Position numbers and translations under genes: made by a program. Source: Chloroflexota bacterium (GTDB lineage: Bacteria; Chloroflexota; Dormibacteria; Aeolococcales; Aeolococcaceae). From it: DNA of 64,000 nucleotides. The DNA lies in NCBI GenBank assembly GCA_005880985.1, contig VBIQ01000015.1, positions 1 through 64,000 of the forward strand. The letters run 5' to 3'. Shown here one piece after another: positions 33,510 to 44,109 of this stretch; the stretch's first letter is position 1, and each line of letters begins with the position of its first letter. A model generated the notes under the pieces. The model saw nothing but the letters and a program-made list of their open reading frames with translations, ran no database searches and was not told the DNA's origin.

Positions 33510-33767
33510 TACACTGAGCGCGCGTCTCCGGCCGACGTGCCCCCCTGCACCCGAGAACCGACGCAGCGGGCTGGGCACGCGGTACTCCGAGAAAAGGAGG
33601 GTCCTGCCGATGCCCGATAGTCCAAGTACGACTTCCGTCGTGACCAGCGCCGAGGTGGGGAGCTGACGGACGGGTCCTCACTGATCTAGGAGGCGCAGAC
33701 CGCGACCCGTCGCGGTCGTCTCACCTCCGAGCGCTTGCACGGGGCGTCCACCGGCCGGTGGGCGCCC
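33510..33767 (+). ncRNA. Candidate structured transcript carrying a tiny ORF, between lysA and the SRPBCC-like gene
   Basis: A TACACT hexamer (33510-33515) starts a plus-strand stretch with no long gene. It contains a strong ribosome-binding site (AAGGAGG) before an 18-codon ORF. Then come the perfect stem GACCGCGA-CCCG-TCGCGGTC (33701-33720), framed by GGAGG/CCTCC, and a 14-bp stem GGGGCGTCCACCGG / CCGGTGGGCGCCCC (33740-33767), terminator-like in strength. The next plus-strand gene is almost 1 kb away, with an opposing gene between, so this would be an independent RNA. No Rfam family was recognised. Confidence 0.35.
33610..33666 (+). CDS. Candidate 18-residue ORF with a strong ribosome-binding site
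   Basis: ATG 33610 follows AAGGAGGG by 8 nt, one of the strongest Shine-Dalgarno sequences in the window. It encodes MPDSPSTTSVVTSAEVGS and then TGA. The frame is open further upstream but has no other start after the predicted promoter. It is too short for the ORF track. It could be a leader peptide or a small protein; composition alone says nothing about function. Confidence 0.3.
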   Translation: MPDSPSTTSVVTSAEVGS

Positions 33768-33817
33768 CGTTGTGCTGTCAGGGCACGCGCCGGCGGAGAC
33801 CGGAGGGGACGGTGGGT

Positions 33818-34426
33818 TCAGCCCAGCGTGGCGATGCGCGGCTGCGCCTCGCGAGTCGCCTCGGCCGGCGCCGGCACCAGCTGGTCCTTCTCGACGTATC
33901 CCTCGGCCCCGCTGCCCAGACGCACCTCGACCAGGGTGCCGTGGTCGGCAATGGCGGTGATGCGCGAGGCGGTCAGGATGGCCTCACCGCGCGGACCGTC
34001 GACTCGCGGCTCGAGGAGCAGCCGGTAGGGCATCCCCGCCCACGACGCCACCAGGCTCACCGGCCCGGGCGGGATGATCCGCTCGCGATAGATGGTTCGC
34101 TTGTCACGCGCCCCGCGGGAGAGCAGCTGCACCACCTGCAGGGCGCGGCTGGTGGGGCTGGCGCCGGCGCTCGACTCGACCAACACCTCGGTGCCGGCCG
34201 CGACCGGGCGGGCCTCCACGCGCACCTGCCGCGGACGCGGCACCCGCCGGCGCCACTGGCCGAAGAACCCGCGCCGCGCGACCTCGACCGCCCGGGCGAC
34301 GTCCGGGCCGAGAACCTCGAAGCGGTACGGAGGCGTCCCCGCGACCTGCTCGGTGGCGGCGAAGACCTCCCGCGCCGGCGCGGGGGTGACAAAGCGCCAG
34401 GTGTGGGCGCGCGGTCTGCCGAGCAT
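33818..34426 (-). CDS. SRPBCC-like protein of unknown function
   Basis: A 202-aa cytosolic protein. The first 150 residues have the length and strand/helix pattern of a START/SRPBCC fold (HTWRFVTPAPAREVFAATEQV at the start and ALQVVQLLSRGARDKRTIY as the long helix). The last 60 form a small beta-rich region (VEVRLGSGAEGYVEKDQLV), perhaps SH3-like. The ligand is unknown. ATG 34426 follows TACAAT by 6 nt. The ORF-track extension to 34663 is not needed. Confidence 0.6.
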   Translation of the reverse strand: MLGRPRAHTWRFVTPAPAREVFAATEQVAGTPPYRFEVLGPDVARAVEVARRGFFGQWRRRVPRPRQVRVEARPVAAGTEVLVESSAGASPTSRALQVVQLLSRGARDKRTIYRERIIPPGPVSLVASWAGMPYRLLLEPRVDGPRGEAILTASRITAIADHGTLVEVRLGSGAEGYVEKDQLVPAPAEATREAQPRIATLG

Positions 34427-34704
34427 AGCGGGATTGTAGGCACCAGCCGACGCCGGCCCGGATCTGCACCGTCCGACACGCCGGCTCCCAGTGAGCCACA
34501 CCTGCTGCCCGTCATCTGCACCCTCGCCACTGTCTTCGTCGGGTTGGAACGACTCGTCACCCTCGCCCGACGGGTGAGCACTGCCCGCGGATCTCGGATA
34601 CGCTCGCCGCATCAGCGGCGGCCGCCCGGTTGCGGTCGCAGCGGTCGCCGCGCCCGTCGTCACCGCAACCGTCGCAGCAACGCGTCACCGCTGAGGACAG
34701 ACCC

Positions 34705-35217
34705 ATGCCCGCACTGCCCGTTGCCCAGGCCGCCCTCGCGCTCGGCTGGTCGGAGGACACCGTCCGCCGTCGCGTCAAGTCCGGCCAGCTGGAGTCGAGC
34801 ACCGACCCGCTCGGCCGCCTCCTGGTGATGGTCAACCCCGCTGACGTGGTCGAGGACATCGGCACCGTGGAGGTCACCGGTCGGTCTGCCGCGGATGCCA
34901 ATGGCGCAACGCCCGCAGACCTGCGTTCGACGCTGGCGCAGCTGGCGGCGACGGACGCACGGGCCGCAGCCCTCGAGCGCGAGCGCGACCTGCTCGCCGG
35001 TCATGTCCAGACGCTCACCGCCGAGCTCGACGCTCGCCGCACCGAGGTCGGCGACCTGGTGCGGGCGCTGCATCAGCAGCAACTGCTCCACGCGCGCAGC
35101 GCCGGGATCCCGCTGCTGAGCGCCGGCGGCGACGTCGTCGTCGCCGAGACCAGCGTTCCGGCGGGGCAGCGGCCCTGGTGGCGCCGGCGCCATCGGAACA
35201 CCTCTCCGGTCCCCTGA
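34705..35217 (+). CDS. Helix-turn-helix protein with a coiled-coil and basic tail
   Basis: A 170-aa protein. Residues 1-50 look like an excisionase/MerR-type HTH (VAQAALALGWSEDTVRRRVKSGQLESS, then DPLGRLLVMV). Residues 70-130 form a heptad-like coiled coil (LAATDARAAALERERDLLAGHVQTL). The C-terminus is Arg-rich. This is the architecture of DNA-binding scaffold proteins found near chromosome-partition loci, but no family is recognised. ATG 34705 is preferred; a TTG at 34630 is possible. The 280 bp upstream hold a TACGCT hexamer at about 34602 and nothing else notable. Confidence 0.65.
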   Translation: MPALPVAQAALALGWSEDTVRRRVKSGQLESSTDPLGRLLVMVNPADVVEDIGTVEVTGRSAADANGATPADLRSTLAQLAATDARAAALERERDLLAGHVQTLTAELDARRTEVGDLVRALHQQQLLHARSAGIPLLSAGGDVVVAETSVPAGQRPWWRRRHRNTSPVP

Positions 35218-35376
35218 CGGCGGGTGGCCCGGGTTGTCGACCGCTTGGACCGGGCAGCCTGGGTCGTGCCACGGTTGTTTGTCGCTCATACAAGTAGGAT
35301 GGCCGCCACCCTCCGAGCCGGAACCCGCGGGCAGCGGGTGGGCAGCGGTGCCAGCCAGAGAGGCGCAGACAGGCCC

Positions 35377-36438
35377 CTAGGTGAGCAGCGGTCGCCTGCG
35401 CAGCGCGAGCCGTTCGGCCAGGCGCGGCAGCGGTCCCAGCCAGGGCCACAGCGCCAGCTCCTGGCAACGGTGGTGGCGCACCACCTCGCCGTTCCAGCGG
35501 GTCTTGAACTCGAAGTACCCCGCCCCCGGCGCGGCGGGGTCTTCGTGGTTGGGAACGCCCCACATGTCGTACGTCCGGCAGCCGCAGCCGAGCCCCCACT
35601 CGATCGCCCGCCAGTGGAGCAGGTAGCTGGGATGGAGACGGGCATGGGCCGGCGAGCTGCCGCCGAACAGGTAACACAGGCGCGGGCCGGCCGCGACCGC
35701 GATCATCCCCGCGGCGTCCTCGCCGCTGACCGACGCCAGCAGCACCGCGACCGGACAGCTGCCGCGCAGGCAGCGCACCGCCGCGCGGTGGTAGTCGAGA
35801 TCGCGCCCGACGAAGCCCCCGCGCCTTGCCGCCTGATCGAAGAGCGGCTGGAAGCGCGCCACCGCGGGCTCCGCGTCCGCCCCAGCGTGGATCTCCACCC
35901 GGACACCCGACCGGTCGGCGTGGCGGATGTGATGGCGGGTGCTGGCCTTGAGCCCGGCAAGCACGGCCTCGGTGCCCGGCGCGAGGTCCAGCAGATAGGT
36001 CTTTCGATGCTGAACGTCGTACCGGCTGGGGCGCAGCCGCAGCGCCCGCAGCAGCCCGGGCGCCTCCGGGTCTTCGATGCGCCACTCGGGATCCAGCTTG
36101 AGGACCAGGGAGCGGTGGCGGCGGGCGATCGCTGCCGCGGCGCCGAGCAAAGCCGCGGCGGGCGCCACCTCGGAGGTGCCGGTCAGGGCCGGACCCCGGG
36201 GCCCATAGGCGAATCCGGCCCCAACCGGGCCGCGCCGCACCAGCAGCTGGAGGGCGCCGGTGGCGCCCTCCGGGCCCTCGGCGAGCAGGCGGTGCACCCG
36301 CCAGCCGCCCTGCTGCTTGAGCTCGCCCCACCCCCAGGTCTGCAGCAGGTTGCCCCCCGCCGCGTCGAGGACGAAGCGGTCCCACCGGGCTCGATCCGCG
36401 GAATGAGCGAGACGGACGCTGACCGCGGTCGTCGGCAC
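35377..36438 (-). CDS. FemAB-family peptidyltransferase (FemX-like), copy 1
   Basis: The 353-aa protein has two GNAT-like domains: LLQTWGWGELKQQGGWRVHRLL near the N-terminus, and in the second half YLFGGSSPAHARLHPSYLLHWRAIEWG with TYDMWGVPNHEDP, the FemAB signature. Such enzymes add amino acids from charged tRNA to the peptidoglycan stem, or act as acyltransferases. The start is taken at GTG 36438. The ORF-track start at 36681 overlaps the LAGLIDADG gene. A second copy lies at 56148-57224. Confidence 0.85.
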   Translation of the reverse strand: MPTTAVSVRLAHSADRARWDRFVLDAAGGNLLQTWGWGELKQQGGWRVHRLLAEGPEGATGALQLLVRRGPVGAGFAYGPRGPALTGTSEVAPAAALLGAAAAIARRHRSLVLKLDPEWRIEDPEAPGLLRALRLRPSRYDVQHRKTYLLDLAPGTEAVLAGLKASTRHHIRHADRSGVRVEIHAGADAEPAVARFQPLFDQAARRGGFVGRDLDYHRAAVRCLRGSCPVAVLLASVSGEDAAGMIAVAAGPRLCYLFGGSSPAHARLHPSYLLHWRAIEWGLGCGCRTYDMWGVPNHEDPAAPGAGYFEFKTRWNGEVVRHHRCQELALWPWLGPLPRLAERLALRRRPLLT

Positions 36439-36536
36439 GGTGCTGCATTGAAGCGCAGGCCACCCCTCCGGTGTGCCGGGCCGCCCGGAGCGGACGGCGC
36501 GGCCACCCCAGAAGGCGGCGGGCGCTCGACCCGACC

Positions 36537-36917
36537 TCAGACGGCCGGCGGCGGCAGCGCCACGGCGTAGCGGCGGCACATCTCGCGGAAGCGCTCTTGC
36601 GCCGGGGCGTCGAGCAGGTGTTCGTGGCGGGCAACCAGGGGGGCGACGACCTGGCGCAGCTGAGGCCCCCGCGCCATCCACTGGAAGTAGCTGCGACCGC
36701 CATGGTGGTAGGGGCCGTAGAGGGTCGAGCCCGGGAACGTCCGCTGGAGCCAGCGGAACAGGTCCTCGTGGCGGGTGTGCATCCGGAGCGTCACCTGGGG
36801 CTGGCGGCCATCTCCACCGAAGTGGCCCTCGCCTGTGAGCAGGCCGAGGAAGAACCCGGCCGATAGGTCACCGATCTCGAGCCCATGGTGCTCCGGAGAG
36901 GTGAGCTCGCTTGCCAC
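36537..36917 (-). CDS. Free-standing single-motif LAGLIDADG endonuclease-like protein
   Basis: A 126-aa protein with one LAGLIDADG-type helix, LSAGFFLGLLTGEGHFGGDG, with Glu as the metal-binding acid. The alpha-beta-beta continuation VTLRMHTRHEDLFRWLQRTFPGSTLYGPYHHGGRSYFQW follows. Single-motif proteins act as homodimers. It is not inside an intron or intein here, since the flanking genes are whole. GTG 36917 follows GATGAT by 6 nt. It sits next to the parS-like site and parA. It may be a DNA-binding protein derived from a homing endonuclease. Confidence 0.75.
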   Translation of the reverse strand: MASELTSPEHHGLEIGDLSAGFFLGLLTGEGHFGGDGRQPQVTLRMHTRHEDLFRWLQRTFPGSTLYGPYHHGGRSYFQWMARGPQLRQVVAPLVARHEHLLDAPAQERFREMCRRYAVALPPPAV

Positions 36918-36952
36918 CCTGGAATCATCCGGGCCCGCTGTTTCACCGTCAA

Positions 36953-36966
36953 GATCCACGTGGAAC
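36953..36966. promoter_or_regulatory. parS-like site upstream of parA
   Basis: GATCCACGTGGAAC matches the parS palindrome form GTTCCACGTGGAAC at 13 of 14 positions. It lies 84 bp before parA, where chromosomal parS sites are common. Only this site was noticed by eye in the window; further copies elsewhere are likely. Confidence 0.6.
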
Positions 36967-36972
36967 CCGCGC

Positions 36973-37001
36973 CCGTCCACAGTGTCCACGGCGTGTCCAC
37001 A
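36973..37001 (+). promoter_or_regulatory. Three DnaA-box-like GTCCAC repeats before parA
   Basis: GTCCAC occurs at 36975, 36984 and 36995 (spacing 9 and 11 bp). The first is within CCGTCCACA, the same 9-mer found near dnaA (45237) and, reversed, after dnaA (46830). They resemble TTATCCACA-type boxes adapted to high GC. A function in DnaA binding is inference. Confidence 0.4.
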
Positions 37002-37040
37002 GCCGACAACCCGGCCCGCCACGCCGTTGCGCCGCCATAA

Positions 37041-38803
<1,763 letters not shown>

Positions 38804-38977
38804 CGCCAGGCGGTCACACTGATAGTGTCAACTCAGACAAAAACTCACCAGCGCCCACCGCCGCCGGTGACCTCGCAGCCGCCACGCCTGCGCCATCGTC
38901 GGCCGAGAACGCGACAGCCGATGGCATGCCGTCCCACCACGGCGGTGACGGCGGTTCGGCGTCGCAGCCACCCCCCC

Positions 38978-38983
38978 TACAAT
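38978..38983 (+). promoter_or_regulatory. -10 hexamer for a leaderless lepB
   Basis: TACAAT ends 8 nt before GTG 38992, inside the 5' part of the long ORF that begins at 38800. It supports an independent promoter and a shorter signal peptidase. The 190 bp between parB and this GTG hold low-complexity coding-like sequence and nothing else notable. Confidence 0.5.
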
Positions 38984-38991
38984 GGGTCGCC

Positions 38992-39732
38992 GTGTCCGAG
39001 GTCGCCGCGCCCCCGCCGCCAGTACGGACGCGTACCCGGACCTCACGCACGCTGGTGCGCGACATCCTCGAGGTGCTCGCCCTCGCCCTCGCCCTCTACA
39101 TCGTCATCGCCTTCGCGCTGCAGACCGTCCGCGTCGACGGCACCAGCATGGTTCCCACCCTCGACAACAACGATCTGCTCTTCGCCAACAAGCTCTCCTA
39201 TCACTTTCACGCGCCGGAGCGCGGCGACATCGTCGTGCTGCGCCCGCCTGACGACCCCTCGCGTGACTTCATCAAACGGGTCATCGGGGTCCCCGGTGAC
39301 ACCCTGCAGATCGACGGCAAATGGGTCGATCCCGGCAAGCCCGGTTCCGCTCCTCAGACGGCGATCCTGATCAAGCCCGACGGACGCGGCCCCTGGCAGC
39401 ACCTCAGCGAGCCGTACCTCCCCGATCCCTGGGTGACCAACACCTTCTGCTGCGACAGCACCGGACACACCACCAGCTCGCCGTCGCCGCTGACCCTGCC
39501 CAAGGATCAGTTCTTCGTCCTCGGCGACAATCGCAACGAGTCGCGTGACTCCCGCTTCATCGGGCTGATCCCTCGGGCCAACATCATCGGCAAGGCCTGG
39601 GTCCGCATCTGGCCGCTCGGCCGCCTCGGCTTCTTCGGTTCGGGTCCGAGCCTTGCACCGGTGGCGGCGATGACGCTGCCGCTGCCGCTGGTGCGCCGCG
39701 GGCGCCGCCGGCAGCTTGCTCGCGCCGCCTGA
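38992..39732 (+). CDS. lepB: Signal peptidase I
   Basis: Membrane-bound leader peptidase that releases exported proteins. After a short cytosolic tail comes one helix (DILEVLALALALYIVIAFAL). The catalytic Ser is in DGTSMVPTL, the Lys in DFIKRVIGVPGDTL, and box E is GDNRNESRDSRFIG. It is 246 aa from GTG 38992; a GTG at 38800 overlapping parB would add 64 Ala/Ser/Pro-rich residues. It converges with ndk. Confidence 0.93.
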   Translation: MSEVAAPPPPVRTRTRTSRTLVRDILEVLALALALYIVIAFALQTVRVDGTSMVPTLDNNDLLFANKLSYHFHAPERGDIVVLRPPDDPSRDFIKRVIGVPGDTLQIDGKWVDPGKPGSAPQTAILIKPDGRGPWQHLSEPYLPDPWVTNTFCCDSTGHTTSSPSPLTLPKDQFFVLGDNRNESRDSRFIGLIPRANIIGKAWVRIWPLGRLGFFGSGPSLAPVAAMTLPLPLVRRGRRRQLARAA

Positions 39733-39752
39733 CCAGGCCGGGCGCAGAGCCG

Positions 39753-40208
39753 CTACTCGAGGACCCAGCGGGCGACGGTCCGCTCCCACTCCACCAGCTC
39801 GTCGCCGCGGAAGAACAGGGCCACCTCCGCGGCCGCGCGCTCGGGAGAGTCGCTGCCGTGGACGACGTTCATCCCGATGTCCACCGCGAGGTCGCCGCGG
39901 ATGGTCCCCGGCGCCGCCTGGGCCGGGTCGGTGGCGCCCATCATCGCCCGCACCATGGCCACCGCCCCCGAGCCTTCCCAGACCATCGCCACCACCGGCG
40001 CCGAGGTGATGAACGCCACCAGCCCGGCGTAGAAGGGCTTGCTGCGGTGCTCCGCGTAGTGGGAAGCGGCCAGACCCTGGCCGACCTGCAGCAGCTTCAG
40101 CCCCATCAGCTTCAGCCCGCGCCGTTCGAGCCGGCCGATCACCTCGCCCACCAGCCCCCGCTGCACACCGTCGGGCTTGACCAGGACCAGGGTGCGCTCC
40201 ATGGCCAT
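39753..40208 (-). CDS. ndk: Nucleoside diphosphate kinase
   Basis: Transfers the gamma-phosphate among nucleoside triphosphates. The catalytic His lies in [16 protein letters not shown] and the N-terminus is [21 protein letters not shown]. It is 151 aa, slightly longer than usual because of a short C-terminal end. ATG 40208 (MAMERT) or 40202 could both serve; a GGGGAG sequence lies upstream. It is codirectional with the M16 protease gene, 50 bp downstream of it. Confidence 0.95.
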   Translation of the reverse strand: MAMERTLVLVKPDGVQRGLVGEVIGRLERRGLKLMGLKLLQVGQGLAASHYAEHRSKPFYAGLVAFITSAPVVAMVWEGSGAVAMVRAMMGATDPAQAAPGTIRGDLAVDIGMNVVHGSDSPERAAAEVALFFRGDELVEWERTVARWVLE

Positions 40209-40257
40209 CAAGCATCTCCCCATGCGACGCCGGCGCGTGCCCTGCCCGCGGTCCGGG

Positions 40258-41577
40258 TCATCTGGTCAGCATCGTCATAAACTTCTCGGGGCTGCGGAAG
40301 GGGCCGATCACCGCGCCGCGCAGCCCGCTGGCCAGCGCCTCACCGGCGACCCGCCGCAGGTCGGCGGCGGTGACCGCGTCGAGCCGAGCCACCACCTCGG
40401 CGGGCGTTTCGATCCCGCCGCACAGCAGCTCCTGCTGACCGAGGAAGTTGCAGAGGGCATTGGTGCCCTCCAGCTGGAGCTCCAGCCGCCCCTTGCAGTA
40501 CTCGCGGGCCTTCTCCAGCTCCGGCTCGGCGACCGGCTCGGCCGCGAGCCGCTCCAGCTCGGCGACGGCGGCGGCCAGGGCGGTGACCGCCCGCCGGGGC
40601 TCGCAGCCGAGGTAGACGCCGACGCAGCCGGTGTCGCGGTGCTTGATGGTGAAGGAGTGCACGTCGTACGCCAGGCCACGCCGCTCACGCAGCTCGAGGA
40701 AGAGCCGGCTCGACATCCCCTCACCCAGGACCGCGTTGAGCACGTCGACCGGGTAGCGGTCCGGCGACAGGTAGGACGCCGACCTTGCCCCCACCACGAG
40801 ATTGGCCTGCTCGGTGCGCTTGGAGAGCAGGCGCAGCCGGGGCTCCTCCGGAGGCGGGGCGGCCGCCTCGAACACCGGCCGGGGCCCGTGCCCCCACCCC
40901 TCCACCGCCGCCCCGAGCCGTTCCGCCACCCCGTCGCCGTCGAGCGCACCGGCGACGCTGATCACCAGGTTGTCGGCATGGTAATGCCGGCGCAGATGGT
41001 GCAGGCAGTCGTCGCGCTCGAAGCTGCGCACCGTCGCCTCGGTGCCCGCGGTGTCGCGACCGAGGGGATGACCCGGCCACATCACCTCGTCGAAGAGGGT
41101 GTGGACGTAGTCCTGGGGGTTGTCCTGGTACATCCGCAGCTCTTCGATGACCACCTGGCGCTCCTTCCGAAGCTCGTCGGAGTCGAAGCCCGCATGGAAC
41201 ACCATGTCGCTGAGCACGTCGACCGCCAGCTCGAGGTGCGCCCGCGGGACCTTGGCCCAGTAGAGGGTGATCTCCTTGTCGGTGGCCGCGTTCAGCGCCC
41301 CCCCGACCCCCTCGATCGCCTCGGAGATCGCCCGCGCGGTGGGATAGCGACGCGCACCCTTGAACACCATGTGCTCGATGAAATGAGCAAGCCCGGTGGT
41401 GGTGGCGGTCTCGTGGCGAGAACCCACCCCGAACATCAACGCGAGCGACACCGAGGCTCGCTCGCGCATCGGCGCAACGATGATGCGCGCGCCGCTGGGA
41501 TGACGGACGAGGCGGTACGCGCTCTCGGCGCCGGGCACGGCGGCCCAGTCTATCGGGGACGCCGGCGCCGGGCGCAT
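40258..41577 (-). CDS. M16-family zinc protease (processing-peptidase-like)
   Basis: A 439-aa protein with the inverted zinc motif HFIEH in [13 protein letters not shown], and the downstream Glu in the [11 protein letters not shown] and [11 protein letters not shown] regions. The C-terminal half is the inactive partner domain ([17 protein letters not shown]). Soluble proteases of this kind are common near rpsO-pnp or ndk genes; the substrate is unknown. The start ATG 41577 comes one base after the lipoprotein stop, so they are co-transcribed. Confidence 0.93.
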   Translation of the reverse strand: MRPAPASPIDWAAVPGAESAYRLVRHPSGARIIVAPMRERASVSLALMFGVGSRHETATTTGLAHFIEHMVFKGARRYPTARAISEAIEGVGGALNAATDKEITLYWAKVPRAHLELAVDVLSDMVFHAGFDSDELRKERQVVIEELRMYQDNPQDYVHTLFDEVMWPGHPLGRDTAGTEATVRSFERDDCLHHLRRHYHADNLVISVAGALDGDGVAERLGAAVEGWGHGPRPVFEAAAPPPEEPRLRLLSKRTEQANLVVGARSASYLSPDRYPVDVLNAVLGEGMSSRLFLELRERRGLAYDVHSFTIKHRDTGCVGVYLGCEPRRAVTALAAAVAELERLAAEPVAEPELEKAREYCKGRLELQLEGTNALCNFLGQQELLCGGIETPAEVVARLDAVTAADLRRVAGEALASGLRGAVIGPFRSPEKFMTMLTR

Positions 41578-41578
41578 C

Positions 41579-42184
41579 TCAGCCCGGCTCGCGCGCCAGC
41601 TGGCGGCGGCCCAGGATCAGGGCGTCGCCCAGTCCGGTGGCACCCTGCCGGCCGCGCACCAGCAGCCGGTTGACCAGCGCTCCACTCCGCCATTCGAGCG
41701 TCACCTGCACCGCGGTGATCCCGGTGGGGGCACTCGCCGCCTCGATGGTGGCGTGGCCGGCGTCGCCGAGGGGGCCGGTCGACAGCAGCTCGGCGCCGGC
41801 GACATGGTCGAAGGCGGCGACCTCGCTGGCGTAGGCAGCGGCCGCCCCCGCGGTGCTGCCGAAGCGCTCGACCAGGCTGATCACGTCGAGCGGCCCGTTG
41901 GCGGTGGCCAGCTCCGGGGCGGGGAGCAGATAGCGCGCCCTGGCGGCGTCGACCAGCCCGTCACCCCGCAGCGTCGCCGCCGACACCCCCGCCGGCGCCG
42001 CCCCGCCCACGTCGATGCGGTGCGCCGCCTCGACCACGGTGAAGCCGGCAGACGGGAGGTCGTCGAGCCGCAGCACGTAGCCGGTGGCCAGCACCGACCT
42101 GGCCGGCGGCGAGACCGCCGAGCCGCACCCCGGGGCGACGATCGCCGGCAGGACCGCCAGCGCAGCCCACCGGACGACGGCCAT
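41579..42184 (-). CDS. Putative lipoprotein of unknown function
   Basis: A 201-aa protein with a short signal sequence and the lipobox IVAPGC at residues 15-20. The mature part has alternating strands and helices with no recognised motif. It sits between jag and the M16 protease gene in the same direction: 8 nt after jag and one nt before the protease gene. Membrane insertion by YidC nearby is coincidental as far as can be seen. Confidence 0.65.
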   Translation of the reverse strand: MAVVRWAALAVLPAIVAPGCGSAVSPPARSVLATGYVLRLDDLPSAGFTVVEAAHRIDVGGAAPAGVSAATLRGDGLVDAARARYLLPAPELATANGPLDVISLVERFGSTAGAAAAYASEVAAFDHVAGAELLSTGPLGDAGHATIEAASAPTGITAVQVTLEWRSGALVNRLLVRGRQGATGLGDALILGRRQLAREPG

Positions 42185-42192
42185 CGCGCTGT

Positions 42193-43023
42193 TCAGCGCG
42201 GTCCGTACCCGCTCCGCGGAGGGCGACCGCCGCGCTCGCCGCCACCCGGCCGGCCGCCGCGGTATCCCGGACGCGGTCCTCGGGGGATGCCGTGGAACGT
42301 GCCGGCGACCTCCTCCGGCCCCCCCTGCGCCGGTCCGGTGGGATGGATGGTGACCCGCCGTCCCGGCTCCTGACCGACGCTCTCGGTGCGCACCCCCTCA
42401 TCGCTCTCCAGGGTGATGTGGATCACCCGGCGCTCGTACGCGTGCATCGGATCGAGGGAGTAGCGCTGACCCGTCCGCTTCACCCGATGCGCCAGGCGAA
42501 GCGCGAGCTCGCGCACCTGCTCCTCGCGCCGCGCGCGGTAGCGCTCGACATCGAGCACCAAGCGCCGTCCTTCGGTCTGGTTGTCCCCCATCATCAGATT
42601 GAGCACCGTCTGCAGCGCCCGCAGGTTCTCGCCTCGCCAGCCGATCAGCAGCCCGAGGTCGTCGCCGCTGACGTCGAGCACCACCGGCTCGCGACCGGCG
42701 TCGGCGGGACGGGTCGCCGCCACCCGCCGCACCGTCACCCGGGCCGGGATCTCCATGCGGGTCAGCAGCTCCTCGAGCAGCGCCCGCGCCCGGGCCGCGT
42801 ACTCGTCGAGGGGACGCACCCGCACCCTGGCGGTCGCCGTCGACATCCGCTCACCGGGAAACGCCCTGGCTCCCTCGGAGAGAACCTCGATCTCCGCCTG
42901 GTCCCGCTCGATCCCGAGCTCTGCCAGCGCCTGGGCGACGGCCTCATCGACCGTGTCCGCGCTGGCCTCCGCCACCTTCTCTGCGCTCGAGGGCGCTGCT
43001 GCACCCGCGCTGGTCTCGCTCAA
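42193..43023 (-). CDS. jag: Jag (KhpB-like) RNA-binding protein with KH and R3H domains
   Basis: The 276-aa protein has a Jag_N domain (VDEAVAQALAELGIERDQAEIEVL), a KH domain (GDDLGLLIGWRGENLRALQTVLNLM) and an R3H domain (RELALRLAHRVKRTGQRYSLDPMHAYERR). The C-terminus is Gly/Arg-rich (GGRPGGGERGGRP), a frequent RNA-binding tail. It starts at TTG 43023 with GAGAGG close by. It follows yidC, the usual order in the rpmH-rnpA-yidD-yidC-jag operon. Confidence 0.93.
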   Translation of the reverse strand: MSETSAGAAAPSSAEKVAEASADTVDEAVAQALAELGIERDQAEIEVLSEGARAFPGERMSTATARVRVRPLDEYAARARALLEELLTRMEIPARVTVRRVAATRPADAGREPVVLDVSGDDLGLLIGWRGENLRALQTVLNLMMGDNQTEGRRLVLDVERYRARREEQVRELALRLAHRVKRTGQRYSLDPMHAYERRVIHITLESDEGVRTESVGQEPGRRVTIHPTGPAQGGPEEVAGTFHGIPRGPRPGYRGGRPGGGERGGRPPRSGYGPR

Positions 43024-43065
43024 CCTCTCACTCCCCGACTGCCGGCCACCGCGCCGGTCCGATGC

Positions 43066-44109
43066 TCATCGCCTGCGTTTGCGCCGCGACCCGCCCCCGG
43101 AGCGTCCGGCGCCGACGGGCTGACGCCGTGGATGGCCCCCGGCACCAGGACGGCGGCCGTCACCGCCGGCAGCGCCGCGCGCCTCCGGCTCGACCTTGCT
43201 GCCGCCACTGGGACGCTGATTGGTCAGCGCCGCCGCGGGAACCGGCCTCGAGTACTTCGTCGTCCGCCCCGCCCCCGGGAACCACGGCGGCACGCTGAGG
43301 CTGCCCCAGCCGACCACGAAATACTGCTGCACGATCATGAAGACGCTCTGGGTCACCCAGTAGAGCGCGATGCCCTGTGGAAAGGTGATGCCGAAGATGA
43401 AAATGACCGGCGGCATGATGTAGGCCATCTGCCGGCTCATCTGCTGCGCCTGCTTCTGCTGATCGCTCATCACCGGCGTGCTGCGCGGCATCATCATCTT
43501 CGACTGCACGAAGGTTGCCAGCGCCGAGAGCAGCGGCAGGATGAGCACCGCGGGATGGCTGAGAGCGCCCACCAGATAGTCGCCGTGCATCACGTGATGG
43601 GCCTTGTCGACCCCGGTGGTGCAGCAGGCGTCGACGCCGGTCTTGGTGACGTTGCCGACCCAGAGAAAACCGAGATCGCTGTGCAGATCGCGGGTGACCC
43701 CCTGGATGCCCTGATACAGCGCCAGCAGCACCGGCCACTGCACCAGCAGCGGCAGGCATCCCGCCAGCCCCGAGAAGGGACTGATGCCGTGCTCGCGGTA
43801 GAGCTTCATCATCTCCGCGTTCAGCGTCTGCGGATCCTTGCGGTACTTCCTCCGCAGCTCCTGCATCTGCGGCGCGATGATCGCCTGCTCCTCCTGCGTC
43901 TTCCTCGAGACGCGCAGCTGCCAGGTGAACAGCGGAACCAGCAGCGTCCGGATGATCAGGGTCACCAGGATCACGGCGAGTCCAAAGGCCCCGATCGACT
44001 TGGTCGCGCTGAAAGAGGCGAAGCCGTTGTGGAAGTGCGTCAGCAGGAACTGGACGGGAACGACGAGCGCGTAGTGCCAGAGGTCACCGATGGCCTGCGC
44101 CGGGTTCAC
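43066..44109 (-). CDS. yidC: YidC membrane-protein insertase
   Basis: Inserts membrane proteins alone or with Sec. The 347-aa form lacks the large periplasmic domain of proteobacterial YidC. The conserved core is visible: [21 protein letters not shown] with its Arg, [19 protein letters not shown], and the final helices [19 protein letters not shown]. The C-terminal tail is Arg/Gly-rich. GTG 44109 overlaps the yidD stop as GTGA. Confidence 0.95.
   Translation of the reverse strand: MNPAQAIGDLWHYALVVPVQFLLTHFHNGFASFSATKSIGAFGLAVILVTLIIRTLLVPLFTWQLRVSRKTQEEQAIIAPQMQELRRKYRKDPQTLNAEMMKLYREHGISPFSGLAGCLPLLVQWPVLLALYQGIQGVTRDLHSDLGFLWVGNVTKTGVDACCTTGVDKAHHVMHGDYLVGALSHPAVLILPLLSALATFVQSKMMMPRSTPVMSDQQKQAQQMSRQMAYIMPPVIFIFGITFPQGIALYWVTQSVFMIVQQYFVVGWGSLSVPPWFPGAGRTTKYSRPVPAAALTNQRPSGGSKVEPEARGAAGGDGRRPGAGGHPRRQPVGAGRSGGGSRRKRRR

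Noticed and set aside
33480-33770. 6S RNA, SRP RNA or tmRNA at the lysA-SRPBCC gap
   Set aside because: None of the conserved cores of these RNAs is visible, so the region is kept only as an unnamed candidate.
43571-43586. CATCACGTGATG palindrome inside yidC as a second parS
   Set aside because: Only the central CACGTG agrees with parS; flanking bases do not match, and it is in coding sequence.
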